Shown here: positions 11,995 through 23,086 of the stretch, piece by piece | How positions within the stretch are numbered: position 1 is the stretch's first letter | Layout: every line of letters starts with the position of its first letter | Program-made: the position numbers and the translations under genes | The notes under the pieces: model-generated | Told to the model about the DNA's origin: nothing | Databases searched by the model: none | Seen by the model: only the letters and a program-made list of their open reading frames with translations | Source: Sphagnum magellanicum | Lineage: Eukaryota; Streptophyta; Sphagnopsida; Sphagnales; Sphagnaceae | DNA length: 64,000 nt | Direction: 5' to 3' | Assembly (NCBI GenBank): GCA_021904315.1 | Contig: CM038911.1 | Location: 4,375,390 to 4,439,389, forward strand

Positions 11995-13010
11995 TTGAGC
12001 GAGAAATTGGAACACAACCGTGAGAAAGAGATTTTCAAGCGATTGGTGGGGAGGCCCAAGAAGGGTACAAAAGCAGTCTTGTTCAAGCCAAAGATCAAAT
12101 CAATTCCATCAACCAAGAAGGTTAGGGGTTCCTACACAAATTGGTTCACCCCTTCCTTTTGGCCACCACCTATCTATGCTACTATCAAACAACACCGAAA
12201 CATTTTTCGTGCTTTGAAGTATTTGAGGGCAACATACAGAAAGCCAAGAAAGATAGATGATGTTTATGATTATTTATCAAGGACTTCTCTAGCTAAATGG
12301 TTCCATCCCAATGGAGAACTTGAGGAGAATTACAAGCGTTATGTAGGGCTTGGCACTACTTTTGCCTCTGCACAACATTCTCCTATCTTGGATGCACAGC
12401 TTGTTCTTAAGGAAGAAATCTGTGAGGTGTTGAAGAAGCACAGGGCAGCAAGACAACCTTTGTCTGTTGTTTGCATTCAGCCTGTGATCAAAGCAATTAT
12501 CCTTAAACGAGCACCTCATCTTCTTAAGAGAACTCACATGACTGCATTTCATGTTTCTTATGCATGGACAAAGAGTTTCATAAAAAGCCAACTCAATTGG
12601 AGCTATCAAGCTTCAACTATAGCAACTAGCAAATTACCAAAGGACTGAGCTGTAAGGGAAAGCTATGGCACAAATATGTGTTTACTTAGTTATGGTTCAC
12701 AACATCCCTCAGGAATTAGTTGTGAACATAGACCAAATTGGAATACACATTGGTGGCGTTAGGACATGGGAAACAAAAGGTTCTCCAAGTGTGAAGGTCC
12801 ATGGTATGCAAGATAAGCGCTAAGTTACTCTGGCAATATCTTCAATTGCTAATGGCCAATGTTTACCATTCCAAGTGATTTTCCAAGGGACCACATCACG
12901 CAGCCTACCACCATTAAATGTCAGTTGAATTGCATGTGTTTTATTCTGATTGGCATCTCACCTTCAGGGTTTCGATGAACAATTTTGGGCTTCATATTCT
13001 ACTTGAAATT
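11995..13010 (+). pseudogene. Broken pogo/Tigger-like DDE transposase
   Basis: An open stretch at 11995-12648 encodes an N-terminal region of a DDE transposase: a GRPKKGTK basic patch, then helix-turn-helix-like segments with YLSRTSLAKWF and WTKSFIKSQLNWSYQ. The last is the usual hinge before the catalytic domain. After a stop at 12646-12648 and a frame change, the catalytic core continues at about 12657-12930: HNIPQELVVNIDQIGIH carries the first catalytic Asp, followed by GGVRTWETKGSPSVKVHG, a stop in DKR*VT, then ANGQCLPFQVIFQGTTSRSLPP. The stop at DKR*VT is TAA where CAA (Gln) is usual in this family, a C-to-T change. Homology fades after about 13,000, and the second and third acidic residues are not found. 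The element is dead. I could not identify terminal inverted repeats. Confidence 0.8.
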
Positions 13011-14781
13011 TGACAACTTGACTCATGTGATGCACTTTGACAAAGTTTAGTGTACCTATGACAGTTTAACACAGCAGTGGCTAATTCTAAAATGAATGTT
13101 ACCTTCAGATTGCAGCTGGCCAACACATTCCAACAGATTAATGTATTTACAACCATTTGCAATTGAAAACAGGCTCCTCATCCTATTCAACCATTCAAAC
13201 ATGTGATACTCTTGAAGAGTGGCTCCTTGTTCTCTCTGCCCATTTGAAAGGTAGGCAAAATCATGTTAGTGTATGTTTAATACTATGAAACCCTTGAAAT
13301 CTCCAGATAGATTATTCTTGTTCACACTCTGGAAATTGTGACATTTTCTATCCAACAGTAACTTTGTTTTTCCATTGACTTCCTACTCTTTATCTCGATC
13401 ATCGAAGATGGGGGATTGTGCTGATTCTCCTCTTTAGATGATCTTTGAAATCTCTTTAGGCAGAAGACCCAGTTACTTTGTTCAGCATTCTGAATCTTTC
13501 ATTATGCTTTGCCTATCACAATTACTTCCTGCATAACTAGATCTTCACATGCGACGTGACTGATGAACAAATTTTAGTATTATAAATTATCCAAGAGAAA
13601 ACAAAATAGCCCAAATGCCTGAAATGTGAACCTGATTGCCATATTGATTACTCACATGAATCAAAAATCCTAGTTTCACCTCCACTCAAAAAGATATCAG
13701 TGTCTGACCTCCACTCAAAGAAATTTGCTACATGAGGATGCTCTACAGTACCTATGACATGGCACTTACTGAGCTGCCAACCCCCACCAGCGTTGGCCAA
13801 AGGCCATAGCGGGTCGTTTTAAGAGTTAGGGGAAGGCACCTCTTATCCCTACTAGTTAGGTGCAAAGAGCAGAGGGGCACCTTTTGCCTTAAGGGTATAC
13901 TGAAAGGCTGTAAAAGGTGGACCTTGAAGCGAAATGAAATGAGAGTGGAGTAAAAGTTATGAATTGGTTCAGCACCCACAACATGACTGCTTCACCTTCA
14001 GATGGTCCTCCACCAAAAGGGCACCACAAGAGCAAAGACAAAAAGCACCTTCCACACATGCATGCAAACCCTTCAAACCAACTATAACAACACATTAGAA
14101 GAAACACAGAACATGAGGGACCCAACAAGTTCCATCAAGCATCCAGCTTCTTACAACAACAGCATTCAGTGACTCACAACAGCCTTGCTCTCACTCCTTC
14201 CTGCTGCCTGCATGTTTGCTGAAGCAGAAAGACAGCTGCAACGATTGAAAAGCTCCTGTGGGTGAGTATGGCTATTGAATTGGAAAATTTGAAAGCTTGA
14301 CAGAATGAAGTTGGGACAGGGGGAGCACAGCTTCATTTAGGTTTTCTTCTCTAGGTTGAAAAGCAGCAGCAATTTCAAGAATATCTGCAGAGAATGTTTT
14401 TGGAGAAAAGGTCATAAGGAGAGAAACTTATTGGATGGAGAATGGCTGTTGGGTTGGTGAGGAAGCCTCTTCCAACAGTTTCAGTTCCCAAACTCCACAT
14501 GAAGAGAGTGCAAAGGAAGGGAAACCCAACATAGATTAGTAATGCAAAGTGCATAGAGCTTCATCACTGGTGCTACAAAAGCACATGGACACAGATAGGA
14601 CACCTAGATTAACAAGAGAAAATAAGCTCTGAAGATTGGGCCTGGTGTCCTCATAACAGGACACAGTTCAAATATCATTCCAATTCAAGAAAAACACACA
14701 CAATAAACCATTAGGTTTTGTAGCCCCAGAACAAAGAAAAAATACTCTTGAAACCAAGTGTGAATCCTTCATAGGAAACTG
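13011..14781. other. Intergenic, no gene recognised
   Basis: I see no coding similarity on either strand. A GC-richer patch at about 13,770-13,900 (CCAACCCCCACCAGCGTTGGCC and following) looks foreign to its AT-rich surroundings, but I cannot assign it. The last few hundred bases are probably the 3' flank of the S1P lyase gene, which is on the minus strand. Confidence 0.45.
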
Positions 14782-17700
14782 CTAGCAGGTGCTATCCATG
14801 TATGCCACCAATATGTCATGGACAGTGCGTCTATCTGGCATCTTGGCTGCTGCCCCATAGATAGGTGTCATACCATCCTCAAACTTTCCTGGGTTTTCTC
14901 GCACCTGTCAATCGTCCAACAGCCCATGTTATAGATCACCTAGCTGGTAAGCCAATGAGTCCATGATTATGATCAAAACTGCAATTAGTTGAGAATTGAA
15001 ATCCCAACACACACTTGGTGTTACATATTATACTCAATCCATCTATTAAGGGGTTACACAGTCAACAGCTAAAATAAGGCATGGAAATCTAGGGGCTTCT
15101 CAGTCCTTCCAAATACATATCTATGAGATTGCAGAGAAAACCCACCAATAACATTTTGAAGGTAACACCTGTGTCAGTTCCAGCAGAAACAAACGAAACA
15201 CAAAACAAGAATGAGTATGGTCATAACCTTGTTGAGTGTCATTGACAAAGTATCATCATCACCTAGGCACCCAGCATCATGGTACATCACATCCATTTCA
15301 TCAGTTTCTTTCCAATTTTTAAGACCATGAGATTGGACCAGCTTACAATGCAGAAGAATCAGTTGTCACCCTTAGGAATCAGATAGCATCACAGGTTGTC
15401 AGCAACCACATTGCCCCCGTCACAACAATTAGAAACGGACAACCTCTGGAATGGAGGCCGTAGCGCTCTAGGTTGAAGAGCTGCTCAGTCATGTTTAGTT
15501 GGCAATCTAAGTGCCTTGGGTTTTCCTTTCTTTTTAATAATCTGTTCAAATACGAGGTAAACAATTATACAAACATCTGCATCCTAAGTTTCTGTTGCAT
15601 TTCTGGCGGAAATGGGAAGCCTAAGTCATGATGTCTAGTGAATTGTAGGAACTTGGAAAAAAGTGGAGCTTGGAACAGTTATGGAGAGATACACATGCCT
15701 CCTGTACAATCTGGTATTTGAGTTGCCAATGCATTCTCTGATGTGCAGCTCAGAAGAAAATCAGAACTATGGAAATCTTTTGGTATAATAATCCATACAA
15801 CCCCCTACAACACATATGGCACAAGTCTCTCTTGGTCTTTTCTAAAACAATCATGGCCTAGTACATTCCGGTGTTACTAATGGGTCCCAAGTCTGGGCAT
15901 TATAGTACCTCTGAACTATTGAGGGTACTTTCGGCACCCACATGGAGGAATAGCTTTCTGGGAAGAACAAAATCACAAGATCTATGTAAAAGTTGGGCAG
16001 TGAGGTCTGCTACAGAGAAGACAAAGAATCAGAATGTGACCGAAGCTTGAAATGGAAATTTTTTCCCTGAAATAACTGGATGCAATGAGTGCCAGTGAAT
16101 GCATAATTTCTCTGGGTAACTTACTCAGCAGATCAGGACAACTAAAAATTGGAGTCAGAAAAAGCTCCACAGGTAAAGATCAGGGCACAAACCTGTCGAA
16201 GCTCATGATTGTGGTAGAGCACAATACTTGTGCCCTTTCGAGGAAGGCCATACTTGTGTACATCCATGGAGATGGATGTAACTCCTGGGACCTGGAAGTC
16301 AAAGGGTGGTAAAGCACATCTAAAACACCATACAGAGCATGGTCAGTATAATCACATTTTCACTTGCAGCAGACTGTACATGGTTTACTACGTACAAATT
16401 TCTAATTCTAACATATGTACTCTACCAGAAGACAGATTCTGGCAACAATTCCACACAAAGGTGAACAGCATAACATCTCCACGACCATCAACCCTTTTGT
16501 TTGACAGCAGGAAAACTGCAGATTTTATTCATATAGCATAGATGTGAATATAGTCTTGCTACTGAGAAAGCGGTAGAAGTTGACATAGGTCCTCCAATGA
16601 CACATCCAGTTAGAATTTATAGTAGTCAATCAACATGAGGCTACATCAATTTGGATTAAGATTTAGAAATTAATAACTATTTTTGAGCCCAAGTAGAAGA
16701 TCATTAGGGCCATTCATTATCATTTATGGAACAGATACTTTTACAAAGCTTCTTGAGGCCATGAGCTGTGCAAACAGATACATCTACATATGTACAGTCC
16801 CAGACTGAACAATTACTCCATAGTAGGCCAGATTGAGCATTGTAATTCAAAGAAATCTTAAGTGATGGAGCGTCTCAAATGAACATATCATTATGGCACA
16901 CCCTAGCCATCTGCTACAACTCTGGCACAAGGGAAATGTTGATGGTAGTGGAGATGTTTCCATCTTTGCATCTAATCATAATCACCAAAGGCAACATTAG
17001 GTGATGCTTACCCAAGCTTCCGAGCAAAAGGAAGGATAAATCCTCCTAGACAAAGGTTGACATGCACACAGATTCCAAATTGCAGAGCCAATGCAGCTAT
17101 TTCCTATAGGCCCATTCCCCCCTCAGTTAGTTATTCCTGTCAAGAACACATTCTGCGCTCAGCAATGTTCCTCAAGCTTCACTGATGAATTAAGCACAGA
17201 TAATTAAAAGAACTGTTCAGACAGGTGGGCCCTGGCTTTCAGTCATGGATCCCATCAGTTGAAAATGAACCAGGGGCAAAACTTTTATTTTTCATATAAC
17301 AGCTATTCTTCAACCCCCTTGGATGTGACCATCTTTGATGTCACATTTTAGTCATGATGATCAATGGCTCCTAGTGATGTCAAATGTCAATCAAACTCAC
17401 TAGTTTCTGTCAAGCAACTGGAAGATAAAGGAAGGACTGCTTCAAATGGGAACTCACTGCATACTCCATGCTTGAATAAAGCATCAGCACAATCCCAACT
17501 GGGTATCTCTTATACTCATGAACATGTGCACAAATTTCCTTTCTACAACTAGAAAGCACTGGAGAATTTCAATCAGCTTATGCAGAGAGAATGTTACCTG
17601 AATTGGATCAATAACACCATGTGGAAAGCCTGGTGAAGAGCCTACAATCTGTAGGCAGGGCATGAACACTAATCACCTTCTTTAACTTTGGATGTTTACC

Positions 17701-20075
17701 CACTATGACAGCTCCGATACTCAACAAAAAAAACTCAGAAGTAGAAGAGCACAAAATTTCTGTTGCCAAATGACATTGAAGAGGGCCACCAGCAAAAAAT
17801 CATACTACAATCACAGCACAATACATGCAAAGGAACCACGAGTGTACTAATAATCTTCATCATCACAACTAGAGCCCAAAGATGTCTTGCATTCCATCTA
17901 GAACCTCGTTTTAATCACGGACCATGATTGTGTTCTTGTTGATGAGGCGTCTGATGGCCTTCACATCTGCACAAAACTCAGAAGTCGCATGAGCATGTTG
18001 TAACTTGATCTGAAAGTACTGTGCTGCCTTGTCATATGCTGAGTGGGCACTCTCAGGTATAATCCTACAAACAGAATAGTCACATCATGGTCAGACCATC
18101 AGCCTGACAAGTGGGTTCCCCCTAGGGTCAAGAATTTGGGACAAGCTTTGCAGAAGAGATAGACGTTATGTCTATCCATCATCCTGAAGATGAGAGTCTG
18201 ATTGTTGAACCTTCAGAGAGGACCCATAGGCACAAGACTCCCCTTTTAAATGTTTACAGTGCTCACCATGGTTTTCAATCAGTCTCAGACAAGCGACCAC
18301 AGTAACTAATCTGTTGCCCAGCATGTACCTCTTTCTATCTTTTTAGTCCAGATGTTTGCTCATGCAGGTGTCTCTTTGCTGGTTGCTCTCATCATTCCCC
18401 ACATCAGCACATGTGAGGTCTTACAGTTGCTCAAACAGTCCTTGTAGCTCTGTCATAAGAGGACTTGCTACTGATAGTGGATTCTCACAAGATGTGGATT
18501 CATTGAAAAATTCTCTGCCAGAAATCTCATTCCAGCCACATATTTAAGTAGCAGCCCATAAGGGTAACAAGTCTGGGATCTCACATCTCAGGAGCGGTGA
18601 TGCCACGGGTAGCCTTCATGAAATCCCATGTGGATTTCACAGCCATAAGTATGCTCTCTGTTCCACCTGATGTTATGTTACCACAAACCTGCCCTCCAGA
18701 ACTTTTGGTTTTACTGCCCAGCGTTGCAGCTGTCATAGCCACCACCTGTGCCTCAAATTGTGGTATGCTTGGAAATACATCGGGATGCAATGGGTTTGTA
18801 TGTGAGAATCTGCATGACCAAGTGATACTAATAAGCTCTTGCCAATCACAGAATGTTTCAGAGTCTATTGAAACTGCAAAAGTACCAAGAATACAGTCAC
18901 ATGTACATAGAATAAGCTTCATTCACCAAGGACAAGTCACCTTCTGACTTGTTGCCTCCAATGTACCTGGATATCAAACAATAAAACCATTCTTAGCTTC
19001 TTAGATAAGGTTGTCAGATAAGTCTGCAGTCAAATCAACATAGATTTTTTCAGTTGTCTGGAGTTCTTTCATTTGAAGATGGAAAGAAGTCAACAACCGG
19101 AAGCAGGCAAAGGCAAAGGGTAGTAGTTGGGAGATGGCTTACTTGATAAAACGAAATGCAATCATAGTAAGGGTGCTTTTCAGTCCTGGAAAACCAGATA
19201 TCAAGGGCAATCAGCTAGAGAGTCATTCAATCATGTCTTTGATCAAAATGAAGGTAATTTCTTAAACACAAAAGGGATGCACCAGCAGCACTTGCACATC
19301 ATCTAGACCACAGGCTGAAGACCTTTGTTATGTCAAATTGACTCCTCTGAAAGTTTAGTGGCCCTTAGCTAGAGATTGAGTGCCAAGGACACAGCAATGA
19401 AATGCACAAGGATCTAGATACCACATTGAAATTCAAATTTTTGCAGGGACTTAAAGCATTCACAGGTGCCCAAACACAATATCAAGATTGTCTGTGAGAG
19501 CAGACAATTTTGATGTCGAGTACAAGCTGAAGACCTTTACCATGTCAAATTGACTCTTCTGAAAATTTAGCAGCCCTTGGTTAGGGATCGACTGCCAACG
19601 ACACAGCGATGAAATGCACAAGGATCTAGAAATCATCTTGAAAATCAAATCTCTGCAGGGAGTAAAGCATATTTGCAGGTGCCCAAACACGATCAAAATT
19701 GTCTGTGAGAGCCAGAAATCTTGCAATTGCAGGCCTCTGTTGAGCTTCTCCATCGCTCCAGGGAACTGAATCCTCTCACACATCTCTGAATTTTCAGTAT
19801 AGTACCGTGAAGTCTGCGATGAGAAATATATTCCCTCAGCTGAGGAGAAGATGTGGTGCGTTTCTAACAGTCTAGAGAAAGAGAGACTGAGAAGTACCAT
19901 CATCACTGAGGACCAGAACTGCGGAGTTGACAGGGGAAGTTGCAATGGACAACAGGAAGCACGTAGCCATCGCCGCCGCCACCAGCATCAGCGGCTCGTA
20001 CTGTGCCAGAGACACATTGAGCGCCTCCCTCGTACCGTGCACACTGTACTCCGTCATATCAAGCACGAGTTTCAT
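14782..20075 (-). CDS. DPL1: Sphingosine-1-phosphate lyase, multi-exon, possibly decayed
   Basis: This ER-membrane, PLP-dependent enzyme family cleaves phosphorylated sphingoid bases to a fatty aldehyde and phosphoethanolamine. Nine exons can be placed with matching phases: 20075-19898 (Met start, hydrophobic ER anchor), 19185-19143 ([11 protein letters not shown]), 18966-18907 ([17 protein letters not shown]), 18809-18585 ([19 protein letters not shown] and [17 protein letters not shown]), 18064-17923 ([17 protein letters not shown]), 17648-17598 ([16 protein letters not shown]), 17103-17012 ([18 protein letters not shown]), 16319-16193 ([13 protein letters not shown], the PLP Lys) and 14904-14782 ([15 protein letters not shown] to stop). 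A weak exon near 15290-15228 joins in phase to the last one. Oddities: the family Asp of HVDxCLGG is Asn (AAC at 17058-17056); about 60 residues before YIGG and about 130 between the Lys exon and the C-terminus were not found; APKG reads PRKG. No stop lies inside the placed exons. Identity is secure; activity is doubtful. Confidence 0.85.
19314..19720 (+). repeat. About 212-bp tandem duplication in intron 1 of the S1P lyase gene
   Basis: GCTGAAGACCTTTG/TA(C)CATGTCAAATTGACTC begins at 19314 and again at 19526. The two copies stay aligned through ATGAAATGCACAAGGATCTAGA, GGTGCCCAAACAC and GTCTGTGAGAG (19491 and 19702). They differ at many positions, so this is an older duplication. It lies between the first two coding exons. 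Confidence 0.85.
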
Positions 20076-21180
20076 CTGTTCTCGTCGAGGGAATTGGAGA
20101 GCGGCTTCCGCAATGGAAGGATTTGCGATCCATGAGAAACTTCTTCAGCACTGATTGCAAACGGCAATTGCAATTGAGAATCAGCTTCATCTCCCCTCTG
20201 CAGATAGATCCGCTAAACGTAACGTTCGAACAAAACACGATGTTCTAAATCTTCCTCCAATTCTTTGAATTGTCGTTGCTATGCAAAAAAATTCTATGGT
20301 AGTAGAGCGCGAACTCTCTTCAAATCAGGAAGGAGATATGCCAGCCTCCTCCTACGCCTCCTCTCCGCCAGATATTTCCAAGCTCACCTCACAATACTAC
20401 TCTCTCTCTCGCAACCTCTCACAGAATCAGTAGGAGAAGGAACAGAAAAGAGGAGGAGAAAGACGAAAGCGCCGAATTTACCTTTCGTCCTTTCTGAGAC
20501 GCGCCCAAGGCGCAACGCAAAAGCTGTGCAAAGGGTTTCCACTTCGCTTTGCTTTCCCTTCCGTCTGCGGCAGTTCAATAACCGGCCCGGCTGCCCCTAC
20601 AACGCCGAGTAACAGCACGCAAGAAATCGAACCGATCGGAAACCGGAACCGTTCCGAAAACAAATGCTACGGTTTCAATCCACGAAAGGTACAAGAAGAG
20701 GCACAATTGGAAGCGCACAATTTGCTACTCTCCAACTCCACGAAGCTGCAAGACGAAGCGCAGTCGGAAGCACAATCGCTCATGTTCAATTCACCAAAGT
20801 TGCAAGAGGAAGCAAAACCGGAAGCAAACTCGGGAGCACAATCGGAATTGCGATTGAGATCACGGGATGATTCACGGTATATGCCACAGCTGCTGCTGGC
20901 ATCAGAATCTTCATCGTCGTACCTGGAGTCAGAGAGACTCGTTTGCTGACATTCTTACTCACGATCGGAAACTCCAGAATGCAAAACCAAACATGGATTC
21001 GAACACGATCAGATGCTACAAAATTTTAAAGCGTTTGTGATCAAAGCGTTAGACATTCGCTGATTGCAAGAGCTTCTCTTCTACGACTTGTTCCGTTCAC
21101 GCGTATTCTTCTCACGAATGGTGTTCAGAGCATAAGAGCTCTGAAACGTTTCAGTGTTGCAGTGTGTTTTTTTGAAGATA
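20076..21180. promoter_or_regulatory. GC-richer upstream region of the S1P lyase gene, with an unassigned open frame
   Basis: Base composition rises here, directly 5' of the lyase start at 20075, consistent with leader and promoter sequence for the minus strand gene. On the plus strand a frame ending at 20949 reads through three imperfect 18-19 residue repeats (QEEAQLEAHNLLLSNSTKL, QDEAQSEAQSLMFNSPKL, QEEAKPEANSGAQSEL). These come from a matching DNA-level repeat at about 20,697-20,850. I do not recognise it. It could be part of a divergent transcript or only a repeat in non-coding DNA. No TATA box or start site can be fixed with confidence. Confidence 0.4.
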
Positions 21181-21205
21181 CATTCTCCGAGCATAGCATT
21201 TCCCA

Positions 21206-21607
21206 ATGGATCGCATTCTCCTCGCTATAGCGACAATAAGTGCAACAAGTTTTCTTTCTTCTTCATCTACATTTTGCAGCACAGATTTTGTATCTGGCCT
21301 AATCCCCCGCATCATCTTTCATCTGCGCGGACAATCTCTTTCAGTTCTGCACGAATTTCAGCCGTTTGAGAATGCTCTCCATCAGACTACTACAAACAAG
21401 GGACAATTGCAATGCGACATGGCTGTTTCTTGGCACCTATTTTTCCTTTCTCTGCAATTGAACATTCTTACTGGAATCCGCGCTCGCCAGCAGCAGCAGC
21501 AGCAGCGTAGATGTTTGATTACAACACATAAGCTTGCAGCATTCCCAGCATCTTCACTTCAAGAACTCGTGCTGCAATGCCTTCTCCGCGTTTTTTGTTT
21601 CCAGTAA
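21206..21607 (+). CDS. Hypothetical 133-residue frame, unrecognised
   Basis: The frame starts at an ATG (MDRILLAIATISATSF), which looks like a signal peptide or membrane anchor. It contains a short poly-Gln run (RQQQQQQRR) and ends at a TAA. No family is recognised. Codon use is not distinctive, and the frame sits in the GC-richer block between the lyase promoter and the 44-bp array. It may be a small exon, a leader of a divergent transcript, or chance. A further open stretch at 21,868-22,152 is interrupted by the tandem array. Confidence 0.2.
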   Translation: MDRILLAIATISATSFLSSSSTFCSTDFVSGLIPRIIFHLRGQSLSVLHEFQPFENALHQTTTNKGQLQCDMAVSWHLFFLSLQLNILTGIRARQQQQQQRRCLITTHKLAAFPASSLQELVLQCLLRVFCFQ

Positions 21608-22065
21608 GTCTCCAATGTTCTCTGCTCATTTTCAGTGCTTGAGATCTCGGATACATCTCGGGTAGAAAGCATCCAATTTTCTGGATTTTCAATATCTCTA
21701 TACGAATCGAAGAAACTTCGTAACTAGTAATGGATTACAATCTATGGGGTGCAGATATGCTTCACGAAACATCGTGCAAAAGAATCTGTGCTAGTTCTTC
21801 CGCGAAGCTTGCGTTAGAAGTAGTGTGCCTGCTGCATGTCACTCGCATGTCTTTTGATGTCTTTTGATTGATGGAAGATTGTCTTGCCTTTTCTTACACT
21901 TGGAGTGCTCGAATTCGCCTTCGAGAATGTGCGGAAATCAATCTCTTATCGTTCTCTCGTCTCTTGGATACTCTTCGTCGCTCTGAAGAATATCAGCGTT
22001 GCCGCCCTACACTCGCCGTTCCACTTACTGTTTGTCAGCTTACTAATTTGCTTCAGCATTCCAGT

Positions 22066-22197
22066 GATCTCCAAGCGGCCACAAGGACTCCTCTGCAGGC
22101 AATGTTGAAGATCTCCAAGCGGCCACAAGGACTCCTCCGCAGGCAATTCTGAGGATCTCCAAGCGGCCACAAGGACTCCGGAGCAGGCAATAATTCT
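22066..22197 (+). repeat. 44-bp tandem repeat, 3 copies
   Basis: GATCTCCAAGCGGCCACAAG begins at 22066, 22110 and 22154. The shared unit continues GACTCC...GCAGGCAAT. Copies are nearly identical apart from CTCTGCA, CTCCGCA and GGAGCA variants. The unit is not a multiple of three, so each copy shifts any reading frame. That argues against a protein-coding role. Confidence 0.9.
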
Positions 22198-22463
22198 GAA
22201 GATCGATTCTTCTCTCAACGACCAAGAAAGTTATCGACAAAGCAGCAGCAAGGCTTTGGTTGAGGAGGCAGAAGTCAGAACAGAAATCACGCCAGAAATA
22301 AAACAAAACCATGCAATTCAATTTAGCTTCCCGTGAGACACAACAGAATTCTGTTCAAAATATATGTAAGCAAGAAGTCCCTTGATAAACCCAACACTTG
22401 AAATGTTAAAAAAACTTGACCTACTTAACTTCAAAAGATTGAGCAACATTTGACAACAATTTC

Positions 22464-22791
22464 CATATGTTTCAAATGAGATCCTTGATTGAAAGAACCA
22501 GCTTTCCTGCATGTCCTATATTCCACTTTTATTTACTCCATTTTTCATATGTTTCAAATGTCATACTTGATTTGAAAAACCAGCTTTTTCACATATCCTA
22601 TATTCTGCTTTTATCTACTCCATTTTCCATATGTTTCAAATGACATCCTTGATTTGAAAAACCAGTTTTTCTGCATATCCTATATTCCACTTTTATTTAC
22701 TCTGTTTTCCACATGTTTCAAATGGCATCCTTGATTTGAAAAACCAGCTTTTTTTTCATATCCTATATTCCACTTTTATTTACTCTTCTCA
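22464..22791 (+). repeat. 82-bp tandem repeat, 4 copies
   Basis: CATATGTTTCAAATG (CACATG in the last copy) begins at 22464, 22546, 22628 and 22710, exactly 82 bp apart. Each unit continues with ATCCTTGATTTGAAAAACCAG, TCCTATATTCCACTTTTATTTACTC and a T-rich end. Copies differ by a few substitutions. The array lies 0.3 kb beyond the stop codon of the tandem kinase gene. Confidence 0.93.
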
Positions 22792-22867
22792 TTTTTGGAA
22801 GCTTGCAGATGAATTAACTAACTCCCATAGAATTGTTAGGCAAAGTCCATCAGTTGTGAATTGAATG

Positions 22868-22978
22868 TTAGGTTGGATCTCCAGCTTGAGAACTCTAGGT
22901 AATGATACAAAAGCATCCAACATTAGGTTGGAATTACAACTTGAGAATTCTCCGTAATGATACAAAACCATCTGACAT
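22868..22978 (+). repeat. 55-bp direct repeat, 2 copies
   Basis: TTAGGTTGGATCTCCAGCTT begins at 22868 and TTAGGTTGGAATTACAACTT at 22923. Both continue GAGAA(C/T)TCT...GTAATGATACAAAA.CATC...ACAT. The pair lies between the 82-bp array and the 3' end of the kinase gene and may be within its 3' untranslated region. Confidence 0.8.
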
Positions 22979-23086
22979 AAATTATGTACATGTTTGGTGA
23001 AATATTATATCATAGTATTACTGACTAAATTAAAATTACAAGTAATTTAGAAAAAGCTTATATTCCATGATTGATGATTTGAACCA

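Noticed and set aside
13770..13900. GC-richer patch with an internal near-palindrome
   Set aside because: Too short to assign; no second copy in the window and no recognisable element end.
19460..19945. 161-residue minus strand frame within the lyase gene
   Set aside because: It overlaps lyase exon 1 in another frame and then runs through the intron-1 tandem duplication; no similarity to the enzyme.
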